DNA of 64,000 nucleotides from Solanum dulcamara (Eukaryota > Streptophyta > Magnoliopsida > Solanales > Solanaceae): the NCBI RefSeq assembly GCF_947179165.1, contig NC_077242.1:26856097-26920096 (forward strand), written 5' to 3'. Position 1 is the stretch's first letter; each line of letters starts with the position of its first letter. The position numbers were made by a program, and so were the translations under genes. A model generated the notes under the pieces. That model was not told the origin of the DNA and searched no databases. It was given only the letters and a program-made list of their open reading frames with translations. Shown piece by piece: positions 44,611-55,600 of this stretch.

Positions 44611-45970
44611 GAAGGGAAGAGGGAGTTGGTGAAACATTTTCATCGGTTGGTTAGATTAGGGGTAAAGTTGTATGGTACCGATGATAGTGGTATGGTTGTT
44701 CAAAATGGGTTTGAATCCTCTTTCTTGGTGGATGTTAAGTCAACCCAAGATCTTGACCCGACGTTTGTTGAGTTAAAGAAGTTGGTGAAGGAAAAGAAGG
44801 TAAAGGTATTTTCCCAAGGGGGAGATGGAGTGCTATACTACCAAGGTCGATTATGTGTTCCGAATGTGGATGGCCTAAGGAGTTTGATTTTGAAGGAGGC
44901 TCAAATTCTTCATACTCTATTTATCCCGATTCGACGAAAATGTATTGAGACTTAAAAGAGCTCTATTGGTGGAATGGCATGAAGAAGAACATAGCATGGT
45001 TCGTGTCCGAATGTCCAATTACCAATAAGTGAAGGCCAAACATCAAAGGCTGGGTGGCCTAGCTTAAGACATTGAAATCCCTACTTGGAAGTAGGAAGCT
45101 GTGAATATAGATTTTGTAGTGGGTTTGCCTCATACCCAGAAGCGTCATAATTCAATTTGGGTAATTGTTGATAGAATGACTAAGTCAGCTCACTTCCTAT
45201 CGGTTAAGACTTCCTATAGTGCGGAAGACTATTCCAAGTTGTATATTCAGGAGTTGGTGAAGTTGCATGGTGTGACATTATCCATTATTTCGGATCGTGG
45301 TACCTGATTCACTTCTCACTTTTGGAGATCATTTCAAAAAGGCCTCGGTACTAAGGTAAAATTGAGAACCGCATTCCATCCTCAAACCGATGGACAAGCC
45401 GAAAGGAAAATTCAAACACTAGAGGATATGTTAAGGGTTTGTGTGTTGAAGTTTAAAGGAAATTAGGATGATCATCAACCACTCATCGAGTTTGCCTATA
45501 AGAATAGTTACCACTCAAGTATTGAGATGTCACCATTTGAAGCTTTGTATGGGAGACAATGTAGACCGTCCGTCGGTTGGTTCGAAGGGGGTGAGATGAC
45601 CTTGTTGGGCCCTAATTTGGTACTTGATCCTTTAGAGAAAGTGAATATCATTAGAGAAAGGTTGAAGACAGCTCAAAGTCATCAAAAGTCATATTCTGAC
45701 ACTAGTAGAGGGGATCTTGAGTTTAATGTGGATGATTGGGGGTATTTGAAGGTTTTACCCATGAAGGGTGTGGTTCGATTTGGTAAGAAAGGGAAATTGA
45801 GCCCTAGGTATGTAGGGCCGTATAAAATCTTGAGACGTGTTAGCAAAGTTGCTTATGAGTTGGAGTTGCCATTGGAAATGTCCATGGTTCACCCGGTGTT
45901 CCATGTGTCTATGTTGAGAAAATGTGTGGGTGATCCTAGTTCCATTGTTCCTTTGAAAGTAGTGAACGTT
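44610..45970 (+). pseudogene. Element E integrase remnant
   Basis: The N-terminal part is open to 44955 (through [18 protein letters not shown]); the zinc-binding region then shifts frame. The core has IWVIVDRMTKSAHFLSVK (first Asp), TLSIISDRGT followed by a stop (second Asp), and DGQAERKIQTLEDMLR (catalytic Glu kept), so all three catalytic residues can be seen. [20 protein letters not shown] and the region through [16 protein letters not shown] are open in 45527-45973. Stops near 45305, 45464 and 45971 disable it. Confidence 0.88.
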
Positions 45971-46160
45971 TAAGAAAACTTGACCTATGAAGAAGTCCCG
46001 ATTGAAATTTTAGACCGGCAAATTAAGAGATTAAGGAACAAAGAGGTTGCATCTGTTAAAGTCCTTTGGAGGAATCAACAAGTTGAAAGTGATACATGGG
46101 AAGCGGAAATGGATATGATGAAACTTTACCATAATCTTTTTCATTCTACTCAAGACTAAG
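45971..46160 (+). pseudogene. Element E chromodomain remnant
   Basis: After a stop the protein reads ENLTYEEVPIEILDRQIKRL, ASVKVLWRNQQVESDTWEAE and a further LYHNLF block. The aromatic and charged pattern matches the plant chromovirus chromodomain, placing the family near Tekay. The coding end is near 46158. Confidence 0.85.
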
Positions 46161-46387
46161 GTAATAATTTATTCATACTCAAATGCTTAAGACTCCTATT
46201 TTTTAGTTTTCTTAAGTCCTCATATGCATGCATGTTCATGAAGTTTAATTTTAAAGTCATGTTTTATGCTAAGCTTAAATACCTCATGATTTATGCATTG
46301 CGAGTGTCATTTTGTTCTTGTTGGTTTGCTAGTCTTCGTGCCATGTCCCCTTCTAGGTTATTAATTCACATTCTAGGACGAATGTTC

Positions 46388-46402
46388 CTAAGAGGGAGAT
46401 AT
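46388..46402 (+). other. Element E polypurine tract
   Basis: CTAAGAGGGAGATAT follows AGGACGAATGTTC and precedes the TGTAACACTCC of the next LTR. Confidence 0.8.
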
Positions 46403-48580
46403 TGTAACACTCCAAATATTTCTACATCAAGATAAGTCCAAAGAATTTTCATCAACTAAGTTTTCATATGAGTCCGGAAAAAGATCAAATTCAAATGCCT
46501 ATATCTCCTATTATATAAGGAATTTGTGTTCCATGACTTATCAAATTAAAGATCTTTGAGTCCTCTTTCCAACATCACCAAGTTTGCCTTATTCCGAGTT
46601 CAGAGTCAAAAGTTATGATCATTTTATCAAAAAATACAGCTGGAGCAAATTATGGTGTTGGCGCGGTGCGCCAGCAGCATGTCCAAAACTAGCTGCAGTA
46701 TTTTGGCCCTTAGAACGGTGCGCCAACAAAGCGCTCAAAACTAGCTGAAGTAGTTTTTCCTTTAGCGCGGCATACCACTATATCGCCTGCAGGGTTGTGA
46801 GTCTGTTTTCCAGATTTTCTTTATGAAGGGCATCTTGGACAATTATCTAAACAAATATATACGAACTTAGATGCATTTTGGGGTCATATTTGCAGTATTT
46901 CACCTCCCCAAAATCCTAAACTTCATCCTCCTCTCTCGCAAATCATCCCCTCTAAATTTTCTCTTAAACTCAAAGGATTAAAGCTTTCCATTAAGGACCA
47001 AAAATCAAGATTTTTTCAAGTTCTACTCTAAGGTATATGGGTTTTCATCCATGGGTTCTTTCACCCATGGAGACCAAATGTTTTCTCAACTTAGTATTTA
47101 AATTTAAAATGATGAAATCCTATGGGCTTTTACATGATGGTTCCAAATGCATAAATTATGGTATATTTTAAATTTATTTACTCCTAGTGATATATATGTC
47201 TATTGACTATCAATTTTAAGTGATGAGTTTTTATGGATTTTCATACTACGATTCCAAATGCATAGATTCTTGAATATTTTAAATTTGGTTACCTATATTA
47301 ACTTATGCTGATTCTTATTTACATGAAATAGATGGTTTATCAAGGTTCTTATATGAAGGCTTGAAAGCCAGTTTTAAAGTGTATATGATGGGTTGTTTTA
47401 AGATGTTTCATATGATGCATTTCTATCACTCTCATACATTAAATGTGTTTGAAAGTTATATGAAATGAACCCACCTAGTCTTCTTATGTTAAAATAAAGT
47501 TGAATTGAAAGTTTTGACTCTACATGGAAGTTTATGAAGAAAATACCTATGTGTAAGGGAGTCTTTTGAAATGATTAAATGATGATGAAAGGGCTTTTAG
47601 CCAAACAAAGTATTCAATATGAAAGAACAATTCTCACATATTTTAATCAAATGAAATGTTTTAATGAGCTATTCTGTCGATGATGATTTGATGTACAAAC
47701 TTATACAATGCTTATGTTATTATGATATATAAATGTTATTCCATGGGATTGACCTAGAACCGAAGGTAACTTGTAGATGGGAACTCAAACTAAGGGATAC
47801 TTAAGTAAAGTCTCATGTTACATTAACTATGCACCAACATAGGAGCCCTTGTAGGCTATTTAGGCTAGTGGATCCACAATTAGCCCTTAAAATCAAAGTT
47901 AAAGAAATGATCAAAGTTGACGGAGTTCTATCCGGCAAGTAGTCTCCCCTTACCAACGTAGGGTATTATGTTGGACTCCATGTAATAGCTCGCATGGTCT
48001 TAAATATTGATTATAGTTATATTCCCACATATGTATGATTTAAATGCTATCTACTTGATTACTATCCATGCATTCACTCAGATATACTTTACCTTATGAA
48101 TGTCTTAATGTTTTTATCGTGTTCCATGCCTACATACTTAGTAAATTCAAAGTACTAACACATAATCTTTTGCCTACATGATATCACCATGTAGGGACCG
48201 GTGTTCCTCCTCCTCCACGTGGTTAGTCTAGATCGTTTGAAGACTACTTTTGGTGAGTTCTCATTATTCCAGGGATAATACTCCTCTCCTTTCTAGCATA
48301 GTTTATCTTGAGACATTAAGACACCTATTTTGGTACTTCATTGTTAGTTTATTTGAGGGTGAGTTAGGAACATGTCTTATCTCCCACCAATTCTATTAGT
48401 AGAGGTATATTTGGACATAAATGCATGATGATCTAAGGTTGATGATGATTTTTGTTTTATGATTTTCTCCCTTAGTCCCGATTTTCTTTATTTTTGTTCC
48501 ACTTGATATTTATTGTCATTACTGATGAAAGACTAAATGAATGCTAAGAGGCTTGGGTGAGGTACCTCCGGGTCATGAAA
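46403..48580 (+). repeat. E-family LTR (middle)
   Basis: TGTAACACTCC to ATGAAA. Same modules as the first E LTR: GC-rich repeat (46656-46790), TATA-like AATATATACG (near 46852), donor-like AAG/GTATAT (47032/47033), the block ATAGCTCGCATGGTCTTA (47985-48002) and a perfect hairpin CCTACAT/ATGTAGG (48173-48195). Close to its right end it lacks about 35 bp present in the first copy. Confidence 0.88.
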
Positions 48581-48793
48581 ATATTAGTATCAAAGCCCAA
48601 GGTTTTGAAATAGTCATCGGAGTTCGTTATGCCCTATCAAATAGTTTCTTATTCATGATTGTGAAGTGCGCTACAACTATCAATAGGGAACTATAGGAAA
48701 TTTAGGAATGATTTTTACTTCTTTCAAATTCACTTTGTACCTTAGAATGTCCTAAGCTTTCCTCTAACTAACGACCTATTTTGTGTTCCCTAG
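47033..48793 (+). other. Predicted leader intron of second E interior
   Basis: Donor-like AAG/GTATAT, branch-like CTAACTAACG near 48768, acceptor-like TTTGTGTTCCCTAG ending at 48793, and gag ATG at 48797. Same arrangement as 39786-41610. Confidence 0.45.
48585..48597 (+). other. Second E interior primer-binding site
   Basis: TAGTATCAAAGCC, two changes from the consensus; the first (G to A at position 2) is shared with the first E copy. Confidence 0.7.
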
Positions 48794-48796
48794 ATA

Positions 48797-49732
48797 ATGC
48801 CTCGTGGAAGAGCACCTCGAAGAGCACCTCGAAGAGCAAGGGTTGATGATGAGGACCAAACTCCTCCAATTCTAGATATCCAAAACCATGAGAAAGGGGT
48901 ACCCATGCCGAGTTTCGAAACATCATCACATTGTTGGCTCAAGCTGTGGCCAACCAAGGGCATTAATGTGTCCTTCCTCCCCAAATGCTAAATTTGACTT
49001 CTAGGATTCGTGATTTCCAAAGGATGAATCCGTCCGAGTTTGATGATTCTAAACTAGATAAGAACCCTATGGAGTTAATTGATTAGGTGTACCAGATTGT
49101 GGAAATTATGGGTGTGCCACCAAATGAAATGGCCAAGCTAGTGGCCTATCAACTCAAAGGTGTGGCTCGAGTGTGGTACAGATGGGTTGTTGAGAGGGAT
49201 AAGGAAATGTAGCCGATAGGATGGGAAGAGTTCAAAGGTGCTTTGTTAGACCATTTCTTCCCATTGGAGTTAAGGGAGGCAAAAATCCAAGATTTCATCA
49301 ACCTCCATCAAGGGAGTATGAGTGCGAGGGAGTATTCTCTCAAATTCACTAAGTTGTCAAAGTATGCTCCCTTCATGGTCCTTGACCCAAGACCTAGGAT
49401 GAGCAAGTTTATTTTCGATGTCTCAAGCTTGGTTTCTAAGGAGTGCAAAATGGCCATGTTGGTCAAGGATATGGACATCTCTCGATTAATGACTTACATA
49501 GAAAAAATTGAAGAAGAGAAGCTGAGAGAGATTAAGGGGGTTCAAAAAGGCTAGAGTGGATGGTGGAGGGTTTAACCCTCAAAGGTCTGGTTATGGTAAC
49601 ATTGGAAAAGGCCAAGGTGGGTAACGGTTTGTGGGACAAGGTTCCACAAATACTCCTCCCAAATTCATCAAGGATAAAGTTCCCCACTTAATGGTCCTAA
49701 GAGATAACATTGGTACCCAAGCTTTTCCCTCG
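48797..49732 (+). pseudogene. Second E interior: gag remnant, truncated
   Basis: MPRGRAPRRAPRRARVDDED opens at 48797; an AGCACCTCGAAG unit (12 bp) is duplicated compared with the first E gag, doubling an Ala-Pro-Arg-Arg block. The frame continues with errors to LDHFFPLELREAKIQDFINL and MSAREYSLKFTKLSKYAPFM (open 49243-49554). The sequence ends inside the region before the zinc knuckle at 49732, where A-family LTR5 text begins. All of pol is missing. Confidence 0.85.
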
Positions 49733-51244
49733 GTTCTCTCAAGGATTCATCTGCAAGCTACAAGCTAGGGTTTCAGATTTTCTTCAAGATTTCTTCTAAA
49801 TCTTAAGTGATTTAAATCAAGGTATGTGGGGATTATCCATGGTTTCCTTTCACCTATGGAGTCCCAAAGTTTTCTCAAAGTATCCTTTAATTTTCAATGG
49901 TTTATGAACCCTAGTTTTGATGAATTGCCGTGGGCCATTTTAATTTCATTTTGGATTATTATCAATAATTATTCTAAGCATGTTTTCATATGAATTGCAT
50001 AATTTTAAGTTTAATTATGAATATTCATGCATAAAACTATTTCCAAGTTATGATTATGAAGTTAAAAATGATTTTCATGAGTTGAATATCAGTTTCAATG
50101 ATTTTCAAGGAAGGTTTTATGATATAAAGTTGAGATCATGTTTAAAGTTAAGATTACAATTTTAATGATGAAGTTATTATGGTGATCAATTAAGATCCAA
50201 TATAGATATTATAGTGTGATAATTCTCACACAATCATATTTAATATGATGATAAGGACAATTCTCATTGAAGTTATGAATTCTTATGAATCACTAAAGTT
50301 AATGAGCTACTCCTAGTATGTTTTGTAAAGATAGATTGATAGGTAGTTACTATCAATCCCTATTATGTTATGATCATATTTTTATGAGTCTCCATTGGGA
50401 TATTGACAAAGCACCGAGAGGGCTTCTAGGTGGGGTCGGTTTGGTAATGCAGTTAGTTATCCAAGGGAATCCTAGTAGCAACCTAAAGTCATAAACCACG
50501 TTGCCCATGTAAGTTGCCTTCATGGACAAGCTAGTTAATCTGCATATAACATAGTTGAGTTGAGTTGAGTACCATGACGAAGTATACCCTGGCAAGGTAG
50601 CCTTCTCTTTCTCGATGTGGGTTACATTAGTTTCCGTGTTATAGCTCACATGGTCTTAAGATGTCGGTTAAAGGTCTTATCTCATATAAGTTGAATGTTA
50701 AGTTATGAGATTTACTATGACGTTTTATCAAGCATTGACCATGAGTTTCCATAAGTTTTCAATTATTTTTAAGCTTTGCTCATGTTCATTATGTTGATCA
50801 TGCATCTCATGTCATATTGATCACTCTCTATTACTAGTTCATGCATATTTCACAAACTTAGTACCTTCTATGTACTAATGATTCGTGGCTAGAGTGTTTT
50901 AGATATCAAGAAATTGGTGAATCCTCATTCTATCGAGGACTTGACTTTTATTCTCATTTTTTGCTTGACTTTTTTAAATATGATTTGGGTGAGTGAGGAG
51001 CTTGTCCTAGGCCCCTATCAAAGAATAGAATAGAGGCATGTTTAGACAATTCTTGGTTGTAGTCCATTTAGGACACATATTAAGTATTTCTATCCCTTAG
51101 ACCCATTCCCTTGAGTTATTACTTCCACTTATTTCACTATGCTCCTTTACCTTATGTATACAATGTATGCTAAGATGGCTTGATTGGTATCCCTTATAAT
51201 CTTGATCACCGTGTCATGACTTTACCTTAGTTTGGGTCATGACA
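49733..51244 (+). repeat. LTR5, A family, left-truncated
   Basis: It begins in the middle of an A-family LTR (CGGTTCTCTCAAGGATTC, as at 30011-30028) and ends TTGGGTCATGACA. Its closest relative in the window is LTR3, sharing GATTCATCTGCAAGC, which other A-type LTRs lack. A donor-like AA/GGTATGTGGG is at 49821. It serves as 5' LTR of interior F. The 5' promoter half is missing. Confidence 0.85.
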
Positions 51245-51248
51245 GACT

Positions 51249-51260
51249 TGGTATTAGAGC
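51249..51260 (+). other. Interior F primer-binding site
   Basis: TGGTATTAGAGC, one change from the consensus; interior D has a similar variant. Confidence 0.8.
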
Positions 51261-51467
51261 TCATGTTTTAGAAGAGTCCTAGGGAGTTTAACATACCATG
51301 TTAAGTAGAGTCTTATTCATTGGTGTGAAGTGCGCCACATCCATGAATAGGAGGCTATAAAATATCTTAGGAAAATCTCACTTCTTTCATAATCTATGTC
51401 GACAGTAGAGTGGTAACTAAGTCTTTCCCCCTAATGCTTGTTCTTTGCCATTTTCATAAAATACCTC

Positions 51468-52520
51468 CACAAAGAAACCTCAATAGAAGAAATGTAGTTG
51501 AAGAGGATCAACAAGCTCCTAATGATCCCTTCAATGACCAAGTCTTCAATGTCGAGTTTTGAGCAACCTTTCAAGTACTTTCTCAAGCTGTTAATGCTCA
51601 AGCCAATTGTGAGATGGTTGCTCCTGTGAACTCGAATGTGGGTATGGCTACGACAAGATTTTATGATTTCATGAGGATAAATCCTCTAGAATTTTGGGGT
51701 TCCAAAGTGGAAGAGGATCAGTAAGAGTTAATTGATTGCATTCACAAGATTGTATATATTATGAGGGTTAGCCCGGTTGAGAGGGTGGAGTTGGTTATGT
51801 ATCAATTAAAGGGTGTTGTCCAAATTTGGTTTGATCACTGGAAAACTGAGAGTCTTAGAGAGGTGGATCCCATGACTTAAGAGAAGTTCAAAAGACTATT
51901 CCTGGATTGCTTTTTCCTATTCGAGTTAAGGAGGCCAAGTAAAAATTCATCAACCTTAATCAAGGTGGTGTGAGTGTGAGGGAATATGTCCTCAAGTTCA
52001 CTAAATTGTAAAAATATGCTCCATTCATAGTTGCCGACTCAAGAGCTTGTCTGAGCAAGGTTGTGTTGGGTGTGTCGAATGTGGTTTCTAAGTAATTTAA
52101 AATGCCTATGTTGATTTGGGAAATGGACATCTCTAGACTTATGACCTATGCATAGCAAATACAGAGTGAAAATCTAAGGGAGAAGAATAAAGAGTCCAAG
52201 AGGCTAAGGACAGATGGTGGTGATTTCTCTCATGCTAAGTTTAGAAGTAGTGGGCGTCCTCATTTTCGCCAAACGTACTCCGGACAAGGATCTTCAAAGG
52301 CCACTACTCCAAGGTTTGACAAATATAGGGTGCCCAACCCTAAGCCTCAAGGAGGTGATCCTATTGGCAAAGTTAATCCCGCATGCAAGAAGTGTTGCAA
52401 GAACCACAAGGGTGAGTGTTTACTGGGCTTGAATGTGTGCTACCGATATGGTAAGCTGGCTCATCATGCTAAGGAATTAAGGTCAAAGATAGTCGTCCTC
52501 AAGGCTAAGTAGCTCAAGGT
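51468..52520 (+). pseudogene. Interior F gag remnant
   Basis: The start codon position reads ATA (AAAATACCTCCACAAAG near 51468-51485), and the acceptor-like AG is AT. PQRNLNRRN, VEEDQQAPNDPF and later pieces follow the A-type gag with many stops. Zinc-binding part: CKKCCKNHKGEC and CYRYGKLAHHAKEL (52330-52512), with the second Cys of the last knuckle now Tyr and the final Cys now Leu. AKEL is shared with interior D. Confidence 0.8.
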
Positions 52521-52549
52521 TCTGAAATGCAACCAAAAGGTATTCTACA

Positions 52550-53077
52550 TAATAATCGGTTTTATTCTCTTCATGGTAGGGAAGAGATGGAGGAGATTCC
52601 CAATGTTGTTGCTGGAATGTTACAGGTCTTTCACTATGATGTTTATGCCTTACTTTATCCAGGTGCAAATTTGTCTTTTGTTACTCCTTATGTGGCATGA
52701 GATTTGATGTTAGCGTCGAAATATTGTTAGAGCCTTTTTTCGTTTATACTCCCGTAGGTGAGTCAGTTGTGGCTAAAAGAGTCTATAGAAGTTGTCTAGT
52801 TTTGGTTTTTCATAAAGTTACACTATGTGATCTAGTTGAGCATGAGATGAACAATTTTGCTATTATCCTTGGTATGGATTGGCTAAATGCATGTTATGCT
52901 TCCATTGATTATAGAACTCGAGTGGTTAAGTTCCAATTCCCTAATGAGATGGTCCTAAAATGTAAGGGTAGTAATTCTATTTTCAAGGGTCAATTCATTT
53001 CGTGCCTTGAAGTTTGGAAAATGATTTTGAAGGGTTGTATATACCATCTTTTGAGGGTTAAGGATGAAAATTCCTAA
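52550..53077 (+). pseudogene. Interior F protease remnant
   Basis: The loop reads YALLYPGANLSFVTPYVA, then a stop. The rest is open in 52697-53077: MRFDVSVEILLEPFFVYTPVGESVVAKRVYRSC, FAIILGMDWLNACYASIDYR and the linker. The catalytic Asp is Tyr, as in interior D. Confidence 0.82.
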
Positions 53078-53089
53078 GCCCCTACTCTA

Positions 53090-54007
53090 GAGTTTTCCCC
53101 ATTGTAAATGACTTTTTGGATGTGTTTCCTAATGATCTACTTGGTGTCTCAAAAATTGACTTCAGCTTAGACTTTCTTTCGGGTACTCAACCCATCTTTA
53201 TTCCTCCTTACTGAATGGCTCTAGCGGTACTAAAGGAGTTAAAGGATCAATAGAAGGACTTGTTAGACAAAGGTTTCGTTAGACTAAGTATATCCATATG
53301 GGGTGCTCCCATTTTGTTTGTTAGAAAGAAGGATGGTTCACTACATATGTGTATTGACTATCAGAAATTGAAAAAAGTAACCATCAAGAAAAAATACTCA
53401 ATTCTGAGTATAGACGATTTGTTTCTCATTTTGCAAAGGGAAAGTTACTTCTCTAAGATTGATCTTCGTTCTGGTTATCACAAACTAAGGTTGAGGGAGT
53501 GTAATATTCCCAAGACAATATTTCAAATATGGTATGGCCATTATGAGTTCTTAGTTATGTCGTTTGGTTTGACCAATGCCGACGCGATATTCATGGACTT
53601 GATGAATAGGGTTTTCAAACAATATTGGGACATGTTTATAATTGTCTTTATTGATGATATTTTGGTTTACTTTTGGAATGAGGAAGAACATGAAAATTAC
53701 TTGAGGATTGTATTACAAACTCTAAGGGACAAGAACTTATTTGCCAAGTTCAATAAGTTTGAGTTTTGGCTAAGGGAGGCGGCTTTTCTTGGTCACATTG
53801 TGTCTGGTGAAGGGATTATGGTTGATCCTACGAAGGCCGAGGCAATTAAGAATTGGCCTAGACTATTGTCCCCTTCGGATATTAGAAGTTTCTTAAGCCT
53901 AGACGGATATTATAGAAGATTTGTAGAAGGATTTTCATCGATCTTGTCACTTTTGACTGAGTTGACCCAAAATAAAGTAAAGTTTCAATGGTTAGAAGCT
54001 TGTGAGA
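53090..54007 (+). pseudogene. Interior F reverse transcriptase (longest open frame in the window)
   Basis: After a stop at 53251 the frame stays open from a TTG at 53260 to 54141 (293 codons); there is no ATG at the domain start. Motifs: [66 protein letters not shown] and [10 protein letters not shown] with F130-I-D-D133 intact. [36 protein letters not shown] and QWLEACEK follow. All polymerase Asp residues are visible. The connection to RNase H is lost in the scar, and RNase H, integrase and chromodomain are absent. Confidence 0.88.
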
Positions 54008-54060
54008 AGATTTGTTTGTCATTTTGCAAGGGGGCAAGTTACTTCTCGAAGTTTTTCATT
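54008..54060 (+). other. Rearrangement scar in interior F
   Basis: Same two junctions as interior D (37488-37560): RNase H start, then a 40-50-bp copied piece of the RT region, then the 3' untranslated segment. The copied piece differs from D's by small changes (GGGGGCAAG against GGATGGGGGTCAAG). Confidence 0.85.
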
Positions 54061-55600
54061 TTGTTTGTTTGGTTGCTAGTCCTCTTTCCGTGTCCTTCAT
54101 ATGATAAGATAATCTCATTCGAGGATAATCAAAACTGTTGATTGGACCCAGGTCTACGACTTACTCTATGAATCATATATATTCCTATGACTGGTAGAGA
54201 CGAGTTGTAGAGGGAGTCTTTGGTATTGATCAGGACCAAAGCTCATAAGAGGTCCTATGAGTCAATATTATGGCTCATAGTTTATTTGAGGAGTCGTAAC
54301 ACTGACTCGTACCCTACTTTAGAGGCTCTTAAAATGCAGGTTCTTAGACCTGCAGGACTACTAAGATCGACGATTCATAGGAGTGATTACGAGTTGTAGA
54401 CACGACTCGTAATGAAAGTTCAGAGACTTCAACATTTGCATATGTGAAGAAATCTAGAGAACGAGTCCAAATAACGACTCGTAATATTAAAGACGAGTCG
54501 TAGAGATGACTCGTATGAAAACTTCATAGACTTGAAAATTAGGACCTTTTCTCAAACCTGTAGGATGAGTCTTCTTGACGACTCATTATCTTTCCTATGA
54601 TATGTCAGAACTAAGTCACAGGGTAAAATTTATTTTTAATAAGGGGTATTTGTGTCATTTCTCAAATTTGTTTCAATGAACATAGACCCAATTATGGCTA
54701 AGTTCAAGCCTATATATACCTAATCCTTTGAAATTTCCCTCATTCTAAATCAATTTATCAAATTTCTTCTAAGGCAAGACTCAGTTCTCTCAAGGATTCT
54801 TCTCCAAGATACATGCTAGGGTTTGAGATTTTCTTCAAGGTTTTTCCTCAATTCTAAGTGATTTCAATCAAGGTATGTGGGGATTTATGCATGGTTTCCT
54901 TTCACCCATGGAATCCCAATATTTTTTCAAAGTATCCTTCAATTTTGAATTATTTATGAATCCTAGTTTTGATGAATTGCATTGCACTATTTTAATTTTG
55001 TTTTGGATTATTATAAATGATTATTCTAAGCATGTTTTCATGTGAATTGCATAATTTTAAGTTGAATTATGAATTCCCATTCATAAAGTTATTTTCAAGT
55101 TATGATTATGAAGTTAAAGATGATTTTTATGAGTTGATTATGAGTTTTAATGATTTTCAAGGAAAGTCTTATGATATAAAGTTGAGATCAATAATGAAGT
55201 AAAGATTATGATTTTAATGATGAAGTTATGATGATGATCAATTATGATCCAATATAGCTATTACGGTGTGATAAGTACAATTTTCACACAATCATGTTTA
55301 AGATGATGATAAGGATAATTCTCACCGAAGTTATGGATTCCTATGAATCACTAAAGTTAATGAGTTATCCTAATATGTTTTGTAAAGATAGATTTATAGG
55401 TAGTTACTATATTTCCCTATTATATTATGATCATGTTTCTATAAGTCTCCGTTGTGATATTGACTAAGCACTAAGAGGGCTTCTAGATGGGGTTTGGTCC
55501 GATAACATAATTAGTTATTCAAAGGAATCCTAGTAGCAACCTAAAGTCCCAAACTATATTACCCACATAGGTTGCCGTCGTGGCCTAGATTGTGGATCCA

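Larger units (their letters stand above)
39157..49732 (+). mobile_element. E-family chromovirus complex: LTR - interior - LTR - partial interior
   Basis: It starts TGTAACACCC at 39157. It includes an LTR (39157-41397), a full-length though broken gag-pol interior (41398-46402), a second LTR (46403-48580) and the leader plus gag of a second interior (48581-49732), which ends abruptly against A-family LTR5. The extra interior implies recombination between E elements, or between E copies inserted at the same point of two duplicated A units. The interior has the domain order gag, protease, RT, RNase H, integrase, chromodomain, so this is a Ty3/gypsy chromovirus. Confidence 0.85.

Noticed and set aside
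41613..46160. Element E as a possibly active retrotransposon
   Set aside because: Integrase catalytic residues and DALSR survive, but gag has stops, RT has FIDY instead of FIDD, and integrase has several stops; it cannot make working proteins as read.
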